From Acuticoccus sp. MNP-M23 (GTDB lineage Bacteria > Pseudomonadota > Alphaproteobacteria > Rhizobiales > Amorphaceae), in NCBI RefSeq assembly GCF_031195445.1, contig NZ_CP133480.1, positions 62,001 to 126,000 on the forward strand: a stretch of DNA of 64,000 bases, read 5' to 3'. This document shows, piece by piece, positions 27,008 through 36,764 of this stretch; positions within the stretch are counted from its first letter, which is position 1, and each line of letters begins with the position of its first letter. Both the position numbers and the translations under genes were made by a program. The notes beneath the pieces were generated by a model, which was given only the letters and a program-made list of their open reading frames with translations, had not been told where the DNA came from and searched no databases.

Positions 27008-28396
27008 TCAGACCTGCCCTTTGATTTGCCAGGAGGCGTGCGCCACCACCAGCACCACCAGAAACTGGCCGAGGAACATGTCGGGGAAAAACAGGCTCGA
27101 TTCCATCATGTTGCTGAACAGGACGGAGACGAAGTAGATGGCGAACCAGGCGTTGCCGGCAACGCTCCATCGGTCCGGCTCGCGTTTTGCGATGGACCGG
27201 CCGATTTTTGCGAACACGTCGACGATGAAGACCGTCACGACGCCGGCAAAAAGAAACCCGCCGGTCACGACGAGATCCAGATAGCCGTTGTGGAACTGGC
27301 GCAGGATCAGATAATTCTCCTCAACGCCGTTCCAGAAGCCGAGATAATTCCACAGCGGGTGGTAAATCGGCAGCAGGGACCACTGCGCGCCATAGCCATA
27401 GCCCAGCCACGGCGCCTTCCCGATATGTTGCTCGGCCGCTGCCCAGAGCTGATCGCGCGCCGAGAATGTCGGGTCGCCGGTGACGATCTCGGCCCAGTCC
27501 GCGCCGGTGAGGTCGAAGGCGCCGGTGGCAAACACGATCCCGCTAACGATCGACACGAAAACGATCACCGCCACCGCGGCGACGGTCCGGCTGTACCAGA
27601 TGAGGAGGTACGCCGGCAGGAACGCGAAGATGCACACCAGCGTCAGCCCCAGCGCCGTCTTCGATACGGTGAGGGCCAGAAACAGGAGCGCGAGCAGGGT
27701 GAGGCCGATCACCGCCCAGAAGCCGGCCGGATGGCGCACACCAATGGCCGCGCAGGCAAAGGTGATTGCCATTGCCTGCGACACCATGCCCGCAACATTC
27801 TTCGAGGTGTGCATCGCCTGAAGGCCGATGGGTGACCAGGCCACCCCCGGCTGCACCACCGTGTAGGCAAAATTGCCCAGAAGAACGAAGGCGAAGGCCG
27901 CAACCACCGTCACCATGAACTGCTTCGGCGTGCGCAGGATGGCGGTGACACCGAGGGCGACCAGAAGCACGATGAAATAGACGAAGAACCGCTTCACCGT
28001 GATTGACGGGTAGACCGACCACACCGCCGTCAGAAGCATCGTGGCGTAGACCAGCACCAGCGACCACACGCGCGCCAGAAGAAGCGTGATCCGCCGCCAT
28101 TCCAGCATCACCAGCGGCACGGCCATGCAGGCAAACACCACAAACACCAGCTGGCGCAGCGCATTGCCCTGCGCCGAAAGGCCGTCCCCGCCAAGAAACG
28201 GGCCGAAGCCGATCATGGCAAACACGGTGGAAAGGAACAGGAGGATCCGCGCGATCCACACTGCAGTGCCGCGCAGCCAGTTGTCCTGCGCCTGCTGCTG
28301 GACGGTTTCCCGCGTCGAAAGATGGTCGAGCCATGTGGGGCCGCCCTGCGGCGTCTGCAGGCGCTGGCGGCGACCGTAGGGCGAACTTTCCGCCAT
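27008..28396 (-). CDS. O-antigen ligase/polymerase family membrane protein
   Basis: The 462-residue polytopic protein has about eleven transmembrane helices and the Wzy_C (O-antigen ligase, WaaL/ExoQ-like) arrangement. A large periplasmic loop lies at roughly residues 290-380 and contains GKAPWLGYGYGAQW and EENYLILRQFHNGYLDLVV. The Arg and His (RQFHNGYLD) there are the functional residues of the family. Such proteins either polymerise exopolysaccharide repeats or ligate O-antigen to lipid A core. The first 40 residues are cytoplasmic and polar. It lies upstream of lptB on the same strand, 225 bp apart. Ligase versus polymerase cannot be decided. Confidence 0.82.
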   Translation of the reverse strand: MAESSPYGRRQRLQTPQGGPTWLDHLSTRETVQQQAQDNWLRGTAVWIARILLFLSTVFAMIGFGPFLGGDGLSAQGNALRQLVFVVFACMAVPLVMLEWRRITLLLARVWSLVLVYATMLLTAVWSVYPSITVKRFFVYFIVLLVALGVTAILRTPKQFMVTVVAAFAFVLLGNFAYTVVQPGVAWSPIGLQAMHTSKNVAGMVSQAMAITFACAAIGVRHPAGFWAVIGLTLLALLFLALTVSKTALGLTLVCIFAFLPAYLLIWYSRTVAAVAVIVFVSIVSGIVFATGAFDLTGADWAEIVTGDPTFSARDQLWAAAEQHIGKAPWLGYGYGAQWSLLPIYHPLWNYLGFWNGVEENYLILRQFHNGYLDLVVTGGFLFAGVVTVFIVDVFAKIGRSIAKREPDRWSVAGNAWFAIYFVSVLFSNMMESSLFFPDMFLGQFLVVLVVAHASWQIKGQV

Positions 28397-28671
28397 GCTT
28401 TTCCGTCTTCCCTGTTCGCTTGCAAGCGTCGGCAGATGGCCCCCGCATCGGGGGCGGCGAACTCAAGTCTAGCCGCACTGGCGCCGATGGAACAACGCAG
28501 GCTGCCTGAAGGCTTGCGAAGTATCCCTCCCACCGTCTGTTGATGGCGATCCGCCCTTCGTGTCCGCTGGCGGCTTTGCGCACCGGCGCCGGTGCGCTAG
28601 CACTCTATCGTGCGCGGCAGAGGCCGCGACGCGGCGTGCGCACGAGTGTCATCCAGAAAGGAACGGGCCCG
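28397..28671. other. 275-bp divergent intergenic region
   Basis: This is the longest gap in the window, between the minus-strand O-antigen ligase-like gene and plus-strand yciB. It is GC-rich with a few short open frames that have no coding character. I see no convincing RNA gene, terminator or operator in it; promoters for both genes presumably lie here. Confidence 0.5.
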
Positions 28672-29298
28672 ATGGTAGAGCGTAAACAATCCGGCATCTT
28701 GAAACTTGTGCTGGAATTGGGGCCGCTTGCCACCTTCTTTCTGGTCAATTCACGGGCCGAAGCGTGGGATCTGGGCCGTTTCCTGCCCACGGCCGACCTG
28801 CCGGCCGACCAGGTGCCCATCATGGCCGCCACTTGCGCCTTCATGGTGGCCACCGTCATTTCTCTCTCGGTCTCGTTGGCGGTCTACCGCCGGGTGCCGA
28901 TCATGCCGCTGGTTTCCGGCGCAATCGTGATCCTGTTTGGCGGGCTGACGCTGTATCTGCAGAACGACACGTTCATCAAGATGAAGCCGACCATCGTCAA
29001 CCTGATCTTCGCCGCAGCGCTGCTCGGCGGTCTCTTCATCTTCAAGCGGCCGCTTCTGGGGCTGGTGTTCGACAGTGTCTTCAAGCTTGATGCGGAGGGC
29101 TGGTGGAAACTGTCCCTGCGCTGGGGGCTGTTCTTCCTGGTCCTCGCTGCGCTGAACGAGATTGTGTGGCGCAATTTCTCCACCGACACCTGGGTGGCTT
29201 TCAAGGTCTTCGGTACCATGCCGCTGACGGTGCTGTTCACGCTCACGCAGCTCCCCCTCCTCCAGCGCCATGCGCTGCCGGACGAAAGCGCCAGCTGA
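28672..29298 (+). CDS. yciB: Inner membrane septation protein YciB/IspZ
   Basis: YciB is an inner-membrane protein linked to cell division and envelope synthesis. The 208-residue protein has five to six transmembrane helices. Family landmarks are [36 protein letters not shown], the Pro-Leu helix [26 protein letters not shown] and [23 protein letters not shown] 28672 begins the typical MVERKQSG start. It stands alone on the plus strand. Confidence 0.94.
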   Translation: MVERKQSGILKLVLELGPLATFFLVNSRAEAWDLGRFLPTADLPADQVPIMAATCAFMVATVISLSVSLAVYRRVPIMPLVSGAIVILFGGLTLYLQNDTFIKMKPTIVNLIFAAALLGGLFIFKRPLLGLVFDSVFKLDAEGWWKLSLRWGLFFLVLAALNEIVWRNFSTDTWVAFKVFGTMPLTVLFTLTQLPLLQRHALPDESAS

Positions 29299-29435
29299 CC
29301 ACACTGCGGCGGCCGGCTTCCGCCTGTCTGTGATTCAGGACACGCTTTTCCCGCTTTGACGGCACCACCTTCGGGGAAGCACGAGAGGCTGAAAATTTTT
29401 TGCCAGCGGTCGTGCAGCCAGGGGAGCACGACACC

Positions 29436-30041
29436 ATGACAGACACAGAGACCGAAACCGAAACGCCGCAGCTCAACCGGAGCGTCGTCACCTTCGCACG
29501 CGGCCGGCTCGGCCAGCAGGTGGAACGCGGGGAATGCTGGGACCTTGCGGAGGAAGCACTGCGCAGTGCCGGCGCCCGGCGGTCCGGCGCACTGGGTTCG
29601 CTCGGGGACGATGCGGACTATGTGTGGGGCACGCCCATCACCAACATGCGACTTCTGAAACCGGGCGACATCATCCAGATGCGCAACTTCGCCGAGCACA
29701 ACGAGAGCCGCGTGGAGGTGACGTTTGCCGATGGTTCCGGCTGGTTCGAGGAAGGCGGCGGCAGCACCACCCGCGCTCACCACACGGTGGTCGTGGCGAG
29801 CGCGCCGGACGCCAGCGGCCGCGTGGAGGTGCTGGAACAGAATTTCGGGACCATCGGCCGCAGGGTGCAGCTCAACACCATGCATTTGCGGGACCATCAG
29901 GTTCCCGCCGTCACCACCCACGAAAGCCGCGAGCGCGATGACACCCACACCAGGGAACGCGCCACAATTGTCACCACGATAAAGTGGCGCGTGACGGGCA
30001 CCTTGTGGGCCTACCGGCCCATCGCCCTTCAAGAAGAATAG
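29436..30041 (+). CDS. Predicted cysteine-peptidase-fold protein, 201 aa (BBC1/AIM3-like)
   Basis: The sequence carries a CHAP/NlpC-like pattern: Cys in GQQVERGECWDLAEEALRSAGA and His in TTRAHHTVVVASAPD, with an Asn/Gln-rich strand (EVLEQNFGTIGRRVQL) after it. The PGDIIQMRNF block between them is also usual for papain-like NlpC/CHAP domains. This pattern resembles the BBC1/AIM3 cysteine-proteinase-fold domain in eukaryotes. No signal peptide is seen, so action inside the cell is implied. ATG 29436 has GGGGAG 9 bp upstream. The gene is between yciB and a DUF1127 gene. Activity is inferred from fold pattern only. Confidence 0.62.
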   Translation: MTDTETETETPQLNRSVVTFARGRLGQQVERGECWDLAEEALRSAGARRSGALGSLGDDADYVWGTPITNMRLLKPGDIIQMRNFAEHNESRVEVTFADGSGWFEEGGGSTTRAHHTVVVASAPDASGRVEVLEQNFGTIGRRVQLNTMHLRDHQVPAVTTHESRERDDTHTRERATIVTTIKWRVTGTLWAYRPIALQEE

Positions 30042-30056
30042 GTCGAGGCCGGAGGA

Positions 30057-30278
30057 TCACCAGCGCCCGGCCGGCAGATCGAACGGCGAGCGCCTCGCCT
30101 CCCGCCGCACATCGGCCGGGGTGAGGCCGAGATCGGCCAGCGCGCGCTCGTCCAGCCGCATGAGCGACCGCCGCTCACTCCACACATCGAGCCACCGGCG
30201 AACGCGGCGTGCCGCCGCTGCCGGCCCCGGCAAACTCTTGCGGATGGACCGCCGGCGGCCGGTCAGAATGGTCTGCAT
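30057..30278 (-). CDS. DUF1127 small basic protein, 73 aa
   Basis: The C-terminal segment LMRLDERALADLGLTPADVRREA is the DUF1127 signature, preceded by an Arg-rich helix (RRVRRWLDVWSERR). Some members of this family regulate phosphate, nitrogen or RNA metabolism in alphaproteobacteria; most are uncharacterised. Ends with the usual aromatic C terminus (PFDLPAGRW). ATG 30278 gives the typical compact length; upstream extension in the frame has no similarity. It is divergent from an ArsR-type regulator gene 106 bp away. Confidence 0.85.
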   Translation of the reverse strand: MQTILTGRRRSIRKSLPGPAAAARRVRRWLDVWSERRSLMRLDERALADLGLTPADVRREARRSPFDLPAGRW

Positions 30279-30384
30279 CACGCTGTCTCCTTGCTGATGG
30301 GAGGGAAGCGTAGAATTGTTGCCGGTGCGGATGCTTCGATGCCGGTCGAACCATCGGGGTGCAAAACCATGCGAGGGTCGGCTC

Positions 30385-31089
30385 ATGAAGGAAGGTGCAG
30401 ACATCGCCGGGATTGCATCGCTGATCGGCGATCCCGCCCGCGCAAACATCCTGACAGCGCTCCTCAGCGGCAAGGCACTGACGCCCGGCGAACTTGCGCG
30501 CGAAGCCGGCATCACCCCGCAAACCGCCTCGTCCCACCTGGCAAAGCTGGAAGCCGGCGGCCTGACCCTCACCCGCCGGCAGGGCCGCCACCGCTATGTC
30601 ACGCTGGCCGGCAGCGATGTGGCGAGCGTGCTCGAACAGCTCACCAGCCTTGCTGCCGGTTCCGGGCGGCTGCGCACCCGTCCCGGCCCGCGCGATCCGG
30701 ACATGCGGGCCGCCCGCGTCTGCTACAACCACCTTGCCGGTGCCCGGGCCGTGCAGCTTTATGACAGCCTTTGCCGCCGCGGCGCGCTCACAGTCGGCGC
30801 GGACGGCATTACCCTCACCGCCTCTGGCCATGCGCTGGTGGAGGGCATGGACATCGACCTTGCCGCGCTGAAGGCGGCGCGCGCCCCATTGTGCCGCGAA
30901 TGTCTGGACTGGAGCGAGCGGCGGACCCATCTGGCGGGCAGCCTCGGCCGTGCGCTGTTTTCGTCAATGGAAGAACGCGGCTGGCTGAAGCGCATCGAGG
31001 GCTCGCGCACCGTGCGCTTCACCAGAGCCGGGGCGGCCGCATTCGATGCGGCCTTTCCGCCGCCGGACGCACCGGCGGCGGCGGGCTGA
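30385..31089 (+). CDS. ArsR-family winged-helix transcriptional regulator
   Basis: Residues about 8-90 form a winged helix: IASLIGDPARANILTALLSGKALTPGELAREAGITPQ-type ArsR opening, then the recognition helix TASSHLAKLEAGGL and wing RRQGRHRYVTLA. The C-terminal half (about 110-225) has a second domain with APLCRECLDWSERRTHLAG, seen in a common subgroup of alphaproteobacterial ArsR-like regulators. The CxxC there could bind metal or sense redox, but no classical ArsR metal-site motif (ELCVCDL) is visible in the winged helix. The target is unknown. It is convergent with acs. Confidence 0.85.
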   Translation: MKEGADIAGIASLIGDPARANILTALLSGKALTPGELAREAGITPQTASSHLAKLEAGGLTLTRRQGRHRYVTLAGSDVASVLEQLTSLAAGSGRLRTRPGPRDPDMRAARVCYNHLAGARAVQLYDSLCRRGALTVGADGITLTASGHALVEGMDIDLAALKAARAPLCRECLDWSERRTHLAGSLGRALFSSMEERGWLKRIEGSRTVRFTRAGAAAFDAAFPPPDAPAAAG

Positions 31090-31102
31090 CGTCAATGCGG
31101 CG

Positions 31103-33058
31103 TCAGGCGTGCTCTTTGCGGTTCTGGCGGTTCTCGATCAGGTCTTCCACCACTTCCGGCTCGGCAAGCGTGGAGATATCGCCCAGCGCGCCATAATCGT
31201 CCTCGGCGATCTTGCGCAGGATGCGGCGCATGATCTTGCCCGAACGGGTTTTGGGCAGGCCGGGCGCCCACTGGATGTGATCCGGTTTGGCAATGGGGCC
31301 AATGTCGGAGCGCACCCAGTCGACCAGCTCCTTGCGCAACGCGTCCGACGGTTCCTTGCTTCCCATCAGGGTCACATAGCAGTAGATCCCCTGCCCCTTG
31401 ATGTCGTGCGGAAAGCCGACCACCGCAGCCTCCGACACGGCAGGATGCGCCACCAGCGCGGACTCGATCTCCGCCGTGCCCATCCGGTGACCGGAGACGT
31501 TGAGCACGTCGTCCACCCGGCCGGTGATCCAGTAATAGCCGTCCTCGTCGCGCCGGCAGCCGTCACCGGTGAAGTAGTTGCCTTTGTATTGCTGGAAGTA
31601 GGTGTCCATGAAGCGCTGGTGGTCGCCATACACCGTGCGCATCTGGCCCGGCCACGAATCGGTGATGACGAGCACCCCCTCGGCCGCGCCTTTCAGCGGG
31701 TCGCCCCCCTGCGGGTCGAGCACCGCAGGCTTGACGCCGAAGAACGGCATGCAAGCCGACCCCGGCTTCAGCGGTGTGGCGCCGGGGAATGGGGTGAGCA
31801 TGTGCCCCCCGGTCTCGGTCTGCCAGAAGGTGTCGATCACCGGGCAGCGCTTGCCCCCCACAACCTCGTAGTACCAGCGCCAGGCCTCCGGGTTGATGGG
31901 CTCGCCCACGGTGGCCAGAATGCGCAACGAAGACAGGTCGTGCCGGGTCACGAAGTCGTCGCCCTTGCCCATCAGCGCGCGGATTGCGGTCGGCGCGGTG
32001 TAGAAGGTCGCGACATTGTGGCGGTCGCACACATCCCACAGGCGGCCTGCGTCCGGGTAGGTGGGCGTGCCCTCGAACATCAGCGTGGTGGCGGCGTTCG
32101 CAAGCGGTCCGTACACAATATAGGTGTGGCCGGTGACCCAGCCCACATCCGCGGTGCACCAGTAGACCTCGCCGGGGCGGTAGTCGAACGTCAGCTGGTG
32201 GGTCATGGCGGCATAGACCATGTAACCGCCGGTGGTGTGGACCACGCCCTTCGGCTTGCCGGTGGACCCGGAGGTGTAGAGGATGAACAGCTCATCCTCG
32301 GCGTTCATCTCTTCGGGCGGACAGTCGTTGCTGACCTGGGCCTGCATTTCGTGCAGCCAGTAATCGCGCCCGTCCGTCCATTCGATCTCCTGGCCGGTGC
32401 GCTTGACCACCAGGCACTTCACGCTGGCGTCGCATTTGGCCAGCGCCTTGTCGGCATTGTCCTTCAGCGCCGTCTGGCGACCGCCGCGGGGGGCGCCATC
32501 TGCGGTGATGACGAGCGTTGCGCCACAGTCGTTCACGCGGTTGGCGAGGCTGTCCGGCGAAAAACCGGCAAACACAACCGAATGGACCGCACCGATCCGC
32601 GCGCACGCCAGCATCGCATACGCCGCTTCCGGGATCATCGGCATATAGATGATGACCCGGTCGCCTTTGGAGACGCCCAGCGTCTTCAGCACGTTGGCGA
32701 ACTTGCACACATGGGCGTGGAGCTGCTGGTAGCTGATGTGCTGCGCGTCCGCCTCGGGGTCGTCCGGTTCCCAGATGATTGCGGTCTTGTCACCATGCTC
32801 GGCCAGATGCCGGTCGATGCAGTTGGCACTGGCGTTGAGGGTGCCATCCTCGAACCAGCGGATCGAAACGTCCGGATACATGAAGTTGACGTTCTTCACG
32901 GTGTCGAACGGCTTCATCCAGTCGATCCGCGCCAGCGCCTCGTCTCGCCAGAAGCCTTCGTTGTCGGAGATGGAACGGGCGTACATCTCCTTGTAGCGCG
33001 CAGCATCGACGCGCGCGGTTTCGGCAATGGCTTTTGGGACCGCAATGGATTCCGTCAT
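31103..33058 (-). CDS. acs: Acetyl-CoA synthetase
   Basis: Acs activates acetate to acetyl-CoA via acetyl-adenylate. The 651-residue protein has the AMP-binding P-loop [26 protein letters not shown], the acetate-pocket Trp region ([10 protein letters not shown]) and the A10 lysine Lys608 in [11 protein letters not shown], the residue usually controlled by acetylation. Length matches E. coli Acs (652). ATG 33058 is preferred to one eight codons upstream. It is divergent from a TRAP transporter operon (169-bp gap). Its product feeds the TCA cycle and PHB synthesis (phaA, 14 kb away). Confidence 0.96.
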   Translation of the reverse strand: MTESIAVPKAIAETARVDAARYKEMYARSISDNEGFWRDEALARIDWMKPFDTVKNVNFMYPDVSIRWFEDGTLNASANCIDRHLAEHGDKTAIIWEPDDPEADAQHISYQQLHAHVCKFANVLKTLGVSKGDRVIIYMPMIPEAAYAMLACARIGAVHSVVFAGFSPDSLANRVNDCGATLVITADGAPRGGRQTALKDNADKALAKCDASVKCLVVKRTGQEIEWTDGRDYWLHEMQAQVSNDCPPEEMNAEDELFILYTSGSTGKPKGVVHTTGGYMVYAAMTHQLTFDYRPGEVYWCTADVGWVTGHTYIVYGPLANAATTLMFEGTPTYPDAGRLWDVCDRHNVATFYTAPTAIRALMGKGDDFVTRHDLSSLRILATVGEPINPEAWRWYYEVVGGKRCPVIDTFWQTETGGHMLTPFPGATPLKPGSACMPFFGVKPAVLDPQGGDPLKGAAEGVLVITDSWPGQMRTVYGDHQRFMDTYFQQYKGNYFTGDGCRRDEDGYYWITGRVDDVLNVSGHRMGTAEIESALVAHPAVSEAAVVGFPHDIKGQGIYCYVTLMGSKEPSDALRKELVDWVRSDIGPIAKPDHIQWAPGLPKTRSGKIMRRILRKIAEDDYGALGDISTLAEPEVVEDLIENRQNRKEHA

Positions 33059-33227
33059 GATGTTGTTTCCCCCAACTGGCAAAGGCTTGTTGCGTCAGAG
33101 TTAGCCGGTTTGGGCTTGTGCCGTCCACATGCACGGCGGTTGAAACACCTTAGTTTTGTTCTAGCTTCGCTTTCTGCTTTAACTAGCAAACCAACGTTCA
33201 GAAACTGGTACGGAGGATACAATCACA

Positions 33228-34229
33228 ATGCTTTATCGCACTCTCGGCGCCCTTGCCCTCGGGCTTGCGGTTTCGGCTGGTCCAGCTCAGGCGCAGAGCG
33301 AAGACTATCTGCTGGCAACCGCGTCGACCGGCGGCACCTACTACCCTGTCGGCGTTGCGCTGGCGACACTGGTGAAGGTGAAGCTGCAACCGTCCGACAA
33401 AATCGGCATGAGCGCCATCAACTCGGCAGGCTCCGGCGAAAACGTGGCGCTCCTGCGCGACGACGAGGTTCAGTTCGGCATTCTGCAGGGGCTTTACGGC
33501 GCCTATGCGGCAACCGGCACGGGGCCCATCGAGTCCGAAGGCCCGCAGGAAAACCTGCGCTCCATCACCATGCTCTGGCCCAACGTCGAGCATTTTGTGG
33601 TGAAGAGCGACTTCGTGGACAGCGGCACCGTGTCCGATCTTGAGGGCATGAAGGGCAAGACCATGTCGATGGGCGCCCAGAACTCGGGCACACTCGGCTC
33701 CAACAGCACCATCGTTGGCAACCTCGGCATGAACATGGAAGAGGATTTCGACCTCGCCTACATGGGCTACACGCCCTCCGTGGATGCCCTGCAAAATGGC
33801 GGCATCGACGGCATGTCGATCCCGGCCGGTCCGCCGGTTTCTGCAATTTCCGCAGCGTTCGCCAACATGGGCGACGACATTGCGATCCTCTCGTTCACCG
33901 AAGAGCAGCGCAAGGCCGCCAATGGCGACTTTGACGACCTGTGGACCGCCTACACCATCCCCGCCGGCCTTTATCCCGGCGTCGACAAGGACGTGGTGAC
34001 CATCGCGCAGCCGAACTTCCTCGCGGTCAACGCAAGCGTGCCGGAAGAAACCGTCTACAAGATCACCAAGACGATCTTCGAGAACCTGCCCTTCCTGCAG
34101 GCGATTCACCCGGCCACCAAGGCAATGAGCCCGGAAACGGCCACCGCAGGCCTGCCGCTGAAGCTGCACCCCGGCGCCCTGCGCTACTTTGAGGAAGCCG
34201 GCGTTCCGGTTGCCGACCGCCTGAAATAA
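33228..34229 (+). CDS. TRAP transporter substrate-binding protein, TAXI family
   Basis: A Sec signal peptide (residues 1-23, ending AQAQS) precedes a mature protein with the TAXI hallmark ATASTGGTYYPVGVALATLV, followed by SAGSGENVALLRDDEVQFGILQG and LYPGVDKDVVTIAQPNFLAVN. TAXI-TRAP systems import glutamate, 2-oxoacids or other small acids, and their substrates are poorly known. ATG 33228 has a GGAGGA upstream. A strong hairpin separates it from the permease gene. Proximity to acs hints at organic acid use but does not prove it. Confidence 0.92.
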   Translation: MLYRTLGALALGLAVSAGPAQAQSEDYLLATASTGGTYYPVGVALATLVKVKLQPSDKIGMSAINSAGSGENVALLRDDEVQFGILQGLYGAYAATGTGPIESEGPQENLRSITMLWPNVEHFVVKSDFVDSGTVSDLEGMKGKTMSMGAQNSGTLGSNSTIVGNLGMNMEEDFDLAYMGYTPSVDALQNGGIDGMSIPAGPPVSAISAAFANMGDDIAILSFTEEQRKAANGDFDDLWTAYTIPAGLYPGVDKDVVTIAQPNFLAVNASVPEETVYKITKTIFENLPFLQAIHPATKAMSPETATAGLPLKLHPGALRYFEEAGVPVADRLK

Positions 34230-34252
34230 CCACCGCAGGACTGAACGATGTA

Positions 34253-34283
34253 CGGGAGGGCTGGCGGTTGTCCGGCCCTCCCG
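34253..34283 (+). terminator. Intercistronic hairpin, TAXI binding protein to TRAP permease
   Basis: A 12-bp stem (34253-34264 with 34272-34283, one G-T pair) and a 7-nt loop lie 24 bp after the binding-protein stop. There is no T tract, so it more likely protects the 3' end of the binding-protein message or attenuates transcription than terminates fully. Confidence 0.7.
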
Positions 34284-34406
34284 GCGACGAGATGGCACCG
34301 GCTGCCGATGCGGCGGTCCGGTGCCACTGTCCGGATAGCGAGCCCGCCCGACTTCCCTTTCTAAACCGACGACAGCAACAACAAGAGCGTGCCCAGGGAG
34401 CCTTCG

Positions 34407-36689
34407 TTGACGAAACAGGACGAACACGGTCAGGCCGGCTCCGCCGGGGACGAGGCCTCCATCGAAGATGCCGGCCGGATCCGCGCGGCCGAGGGATGGT
34501 TTGACACCACGCTTTTCTGGCTCGCCATCGCCATTGCAGCATTCCACATCGTCGCCAACACGCTGGGCACGCCGCTGCAGGACATGCTGGTGGCCGCCGC
34601 AAACGCGGTGCCGGCCACGGCGCCCGTCTTGCGCCCACTGGGTCTGTGGTTCGGCGACATGGCCACCTTGTCCACCCTCACCCTGTGCGCGGTCCATTTT
34701 GCTGGTTTCGGCCTCCTGTGCGCGCTGCGCTATCCCATGATGCGGGCAGAAAGCGCTGGCGCGGCGCGGCTCGTCTTCGCGCTCGACATCATCATCGGCC
34801 TTGCCGTTGCCGCCTCCGCACTGGGCCTCGCGGCCAGCGAAAACGCCATCTACGACCGCGGCGTGCGCCTCAATGCGCTGGAGTGGGCGATGATCGTCAC
34901 CGTGGTGGTGGGCGCCATCGAGTTCACCCGCCGCACCACGGGGTGGATCATCCCGATCCTCATCGTCATCACCGTCACCTACCCCACCGTGTGGGGCGCG
35001 GAGATTCCGGGGGTCTTCCGCTTTGCCGGCCTCTCCTTCGAAACGGTGGCGTTCCGCTCGATCTATTCGGACGAGGGGATGTTCGGCCTCATCGGCCAGA
35101 TCTCGGCAACCTTCGTCTTCATGTTCATCCTGTTCGGCGCCTTCCTCATCCGCTCGGGCGCTGGCGAGTTCATTGTCGACCTCGCGCGCGCGGCCGCCGG
35201 CCGCTTCACCGGGGGCCCCGGCTTTGTGGCGGTGATCGCATCCGGCCTCACCGGCACCATCTCGGGCTCGGCCATCGCCAACACGGTCTCCACCGGCGTC
35301 ATCACCATCCCCTTGATGAAGCGGTCCGGCTTCCCGGCGAAATTCTCGGCAGGCGTCGAGGCGGCGTCCTCCACCGGCGGTCAGGTGATGCCGCCGATCA
35401 TGGGTGCCGGGGCGTTCGTAATGGCGACCTACACGCAGATCCCCTACCTCGAGATCGTTGCCGTCGCGCTCCTTCCCGCGCTGGTCTATTTCGGCTCCAT
35501 CGCCTTCTTCGTGCGGATCGAGGCCAAACGATCCAACGTGGTCGCCTCCTCCGACGGCGAGCGGATGATGGACGTTCTCAAGCGCGGCGGTCCGTCCTTT
35601 CTCATCCCGATCACGACCCTTATCGGCCTTTTGATGTGGGGCTTCACGCCCACCTATGCGGCCGGCTTTGCGATCCTGTCTGTGATCGGCGCGTCGTGGC
35701 TGACGCCCAACAAGATGGGCGTGCGTGCCATCCTTGAAGCGATGGCGCTCGGCTCGCGCAACATGATCACCACCGCCGTCCTGCTGATCGCGGTGGGGCT
35801 GGTGGTCAACGTCATCGCCATGACCGGCATCGGCAACACCTTCTCGCTGATGATCGCGGACTGGGCGGGCGGCAACCTCCTGGTCGCGCTGACGCTGATT
35901 GCGCTGGCGTCCCTGGTCCTTGGCATGGGACTGCCGGTGACGGCGTCCTACATCGTGCTGGCCACCCTCTCCGCCCCGGCGCTCCAGCAGCTCATCCTCG
36001 CCAACGTGATGCCGTCCGACGTGATCGACGCGGCCACCATTGCCGACATGATCGCCGGCACCCTCAACGATGCGGTGAAGCCGTTCTTCCTGCTGGCCGA
36101 CCCTTCGAGCTTCCCGGCCCTTGCCGCGCCGATGCCGGAGACGGACGCCCGCGCGCTCTACGCATCCCTTCCGCCCGAAGTGCTGACGCAGATCTACCAG
36201 GCCGCCCGCGGCACGATCGACCCTGCCATTGTGCTGGGGGCGCTCCTGTCGGCGCACATGGCCATTTTCTGGCTGAGCCAGGATTCCAACGTGACGCCGC
36301 CGGTCTGCCTCACGGCATTTGCGGCGGCCGCCATCGCAAAGACGCCGCCGATGGCCACCGGCCTCGTTGCCTGGAAGATCGCCAAGGGCCTCTACCTGAT
36401 GCCGATCCTCTTCGTTTACACCAACTTCCTCACCGGCACGCCGCTGGAGGTCGGGTTCATCTTCGTGGTTGCGCTGTTCGCCATGGCGGCCTTCGGCGCC
36501 GCGCTGGAAGGCTATTTCGAAGCGCCCATCCCCTGGTACGGGCGGGTCGGGCTGATGGCGGGCGGCGTTGCGCTGATCTACCCCGGCTCGCATGTTCTGA
36601 ACATTGCGGCACTGGTGGCGGTGGTCGGCCTTCTGGCGCTCAACTGGTCGGCGGCAAAGCGCAGGCCCCCGCACCCCGCCGCGGCATAA
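34407..36689 (+). CDS. TRAP transporter permease, fused 4TM/12TM
   Basis: This 760-residue protein combines the small (DctQ-like) and large (DctM-like) membrane subunits in one chain, the usual form partnering TAXI binding proteins. Helices fill residues 35-180 (small part) and about 190-740. DctM hallmark GTISGSAIANTVSTGVITIPLMKRSGFPAKFSAGVEA-type sequence and VMPPIMGAGAFVMA are present, as is LVLGMGLPVTASYIVLA in the second half. TTG 34407 is preferred because AGGGAG ends 6 bp upstream; a GTG at 34389 is in frame. It follows the binding-protein gene by 177 bp containing the hairpin. Confidence 0.92.
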   Translation: MTKQDEHGQAGSAGDEASIEDAGRIRAAEGWFDTTLFWLAIAIAAFHIVANTLGTPLQDMLVAAANAVPATAPVLRPLGLWFGDMATLSTLTLCAVHFAGFGLLCALRYPMMRAESAGAARLVFALDIIIGLAVAASALGLAASENAIYDRGVRLNALEWAMIVTVVVGAIEFTRRTTGWIIPILIVITVTYPTVWGAEIPGVFRFAGLSFETVAFRSIYSDEGMFGLIGQISATFVFMFILFGAFLIRSGAGEFIVDLARAAAGRFTGGPGFVAVIASGLTGTISGSAIANTVSTGVITIPLMKRSGFPAKFSAGVEAASSTGGQVMPPIMGAGAFVMATYTQIPYLEIVAVALLPALVYFGSIAFFVRIEAKRSNVVASSDGERMMDVLKRGGPSFLIPITTLIGLLMWGFTPTYAAGFAILSVIGASWLTPNKMGVRAILEAMALGSRNMITTAVLLIAVGLVVNVIAMTGIGNTFSLMIADWAGGNLLVALTLIALASLVLGMGLPVTASYIVLATLSAPALQQLILANVMPSDVIDAATIADMIAGTLNDAVKPFFLLADPSSFPALAAPMPETDARALYASLPPEVLTQIYQAARGTIDPAIVLGALLSAHMAIFWLSQDSNVTPPVCLTAFAAAAIAKTPPMATGLVAWKIAKGLYLMPILFVYTNFLTGTPLEVGFIFVVALFAMAAFGAALEGYFEAPIPWYGRVGLMAGGVALIYPGSHVLNIAALVAVVGLLALNWSAAKRRPPHPAAA

Positions 36690-36764
36690 GCGGCTCCTCG
36701 CACAAACGCGATTTGCCGGCGGCCCGGCAATATGATCGGTGTTCCCGCAAGAGGGGACACCGCC

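Noticed and set aside
31086-31106. CTGACG...CGTCAG inverted repeat between the ArsR-type gene and acs
   Set aside because: Only 6 bp of stem with a 9-nt loop, partly inside coding sequence, no T run; probably chance.
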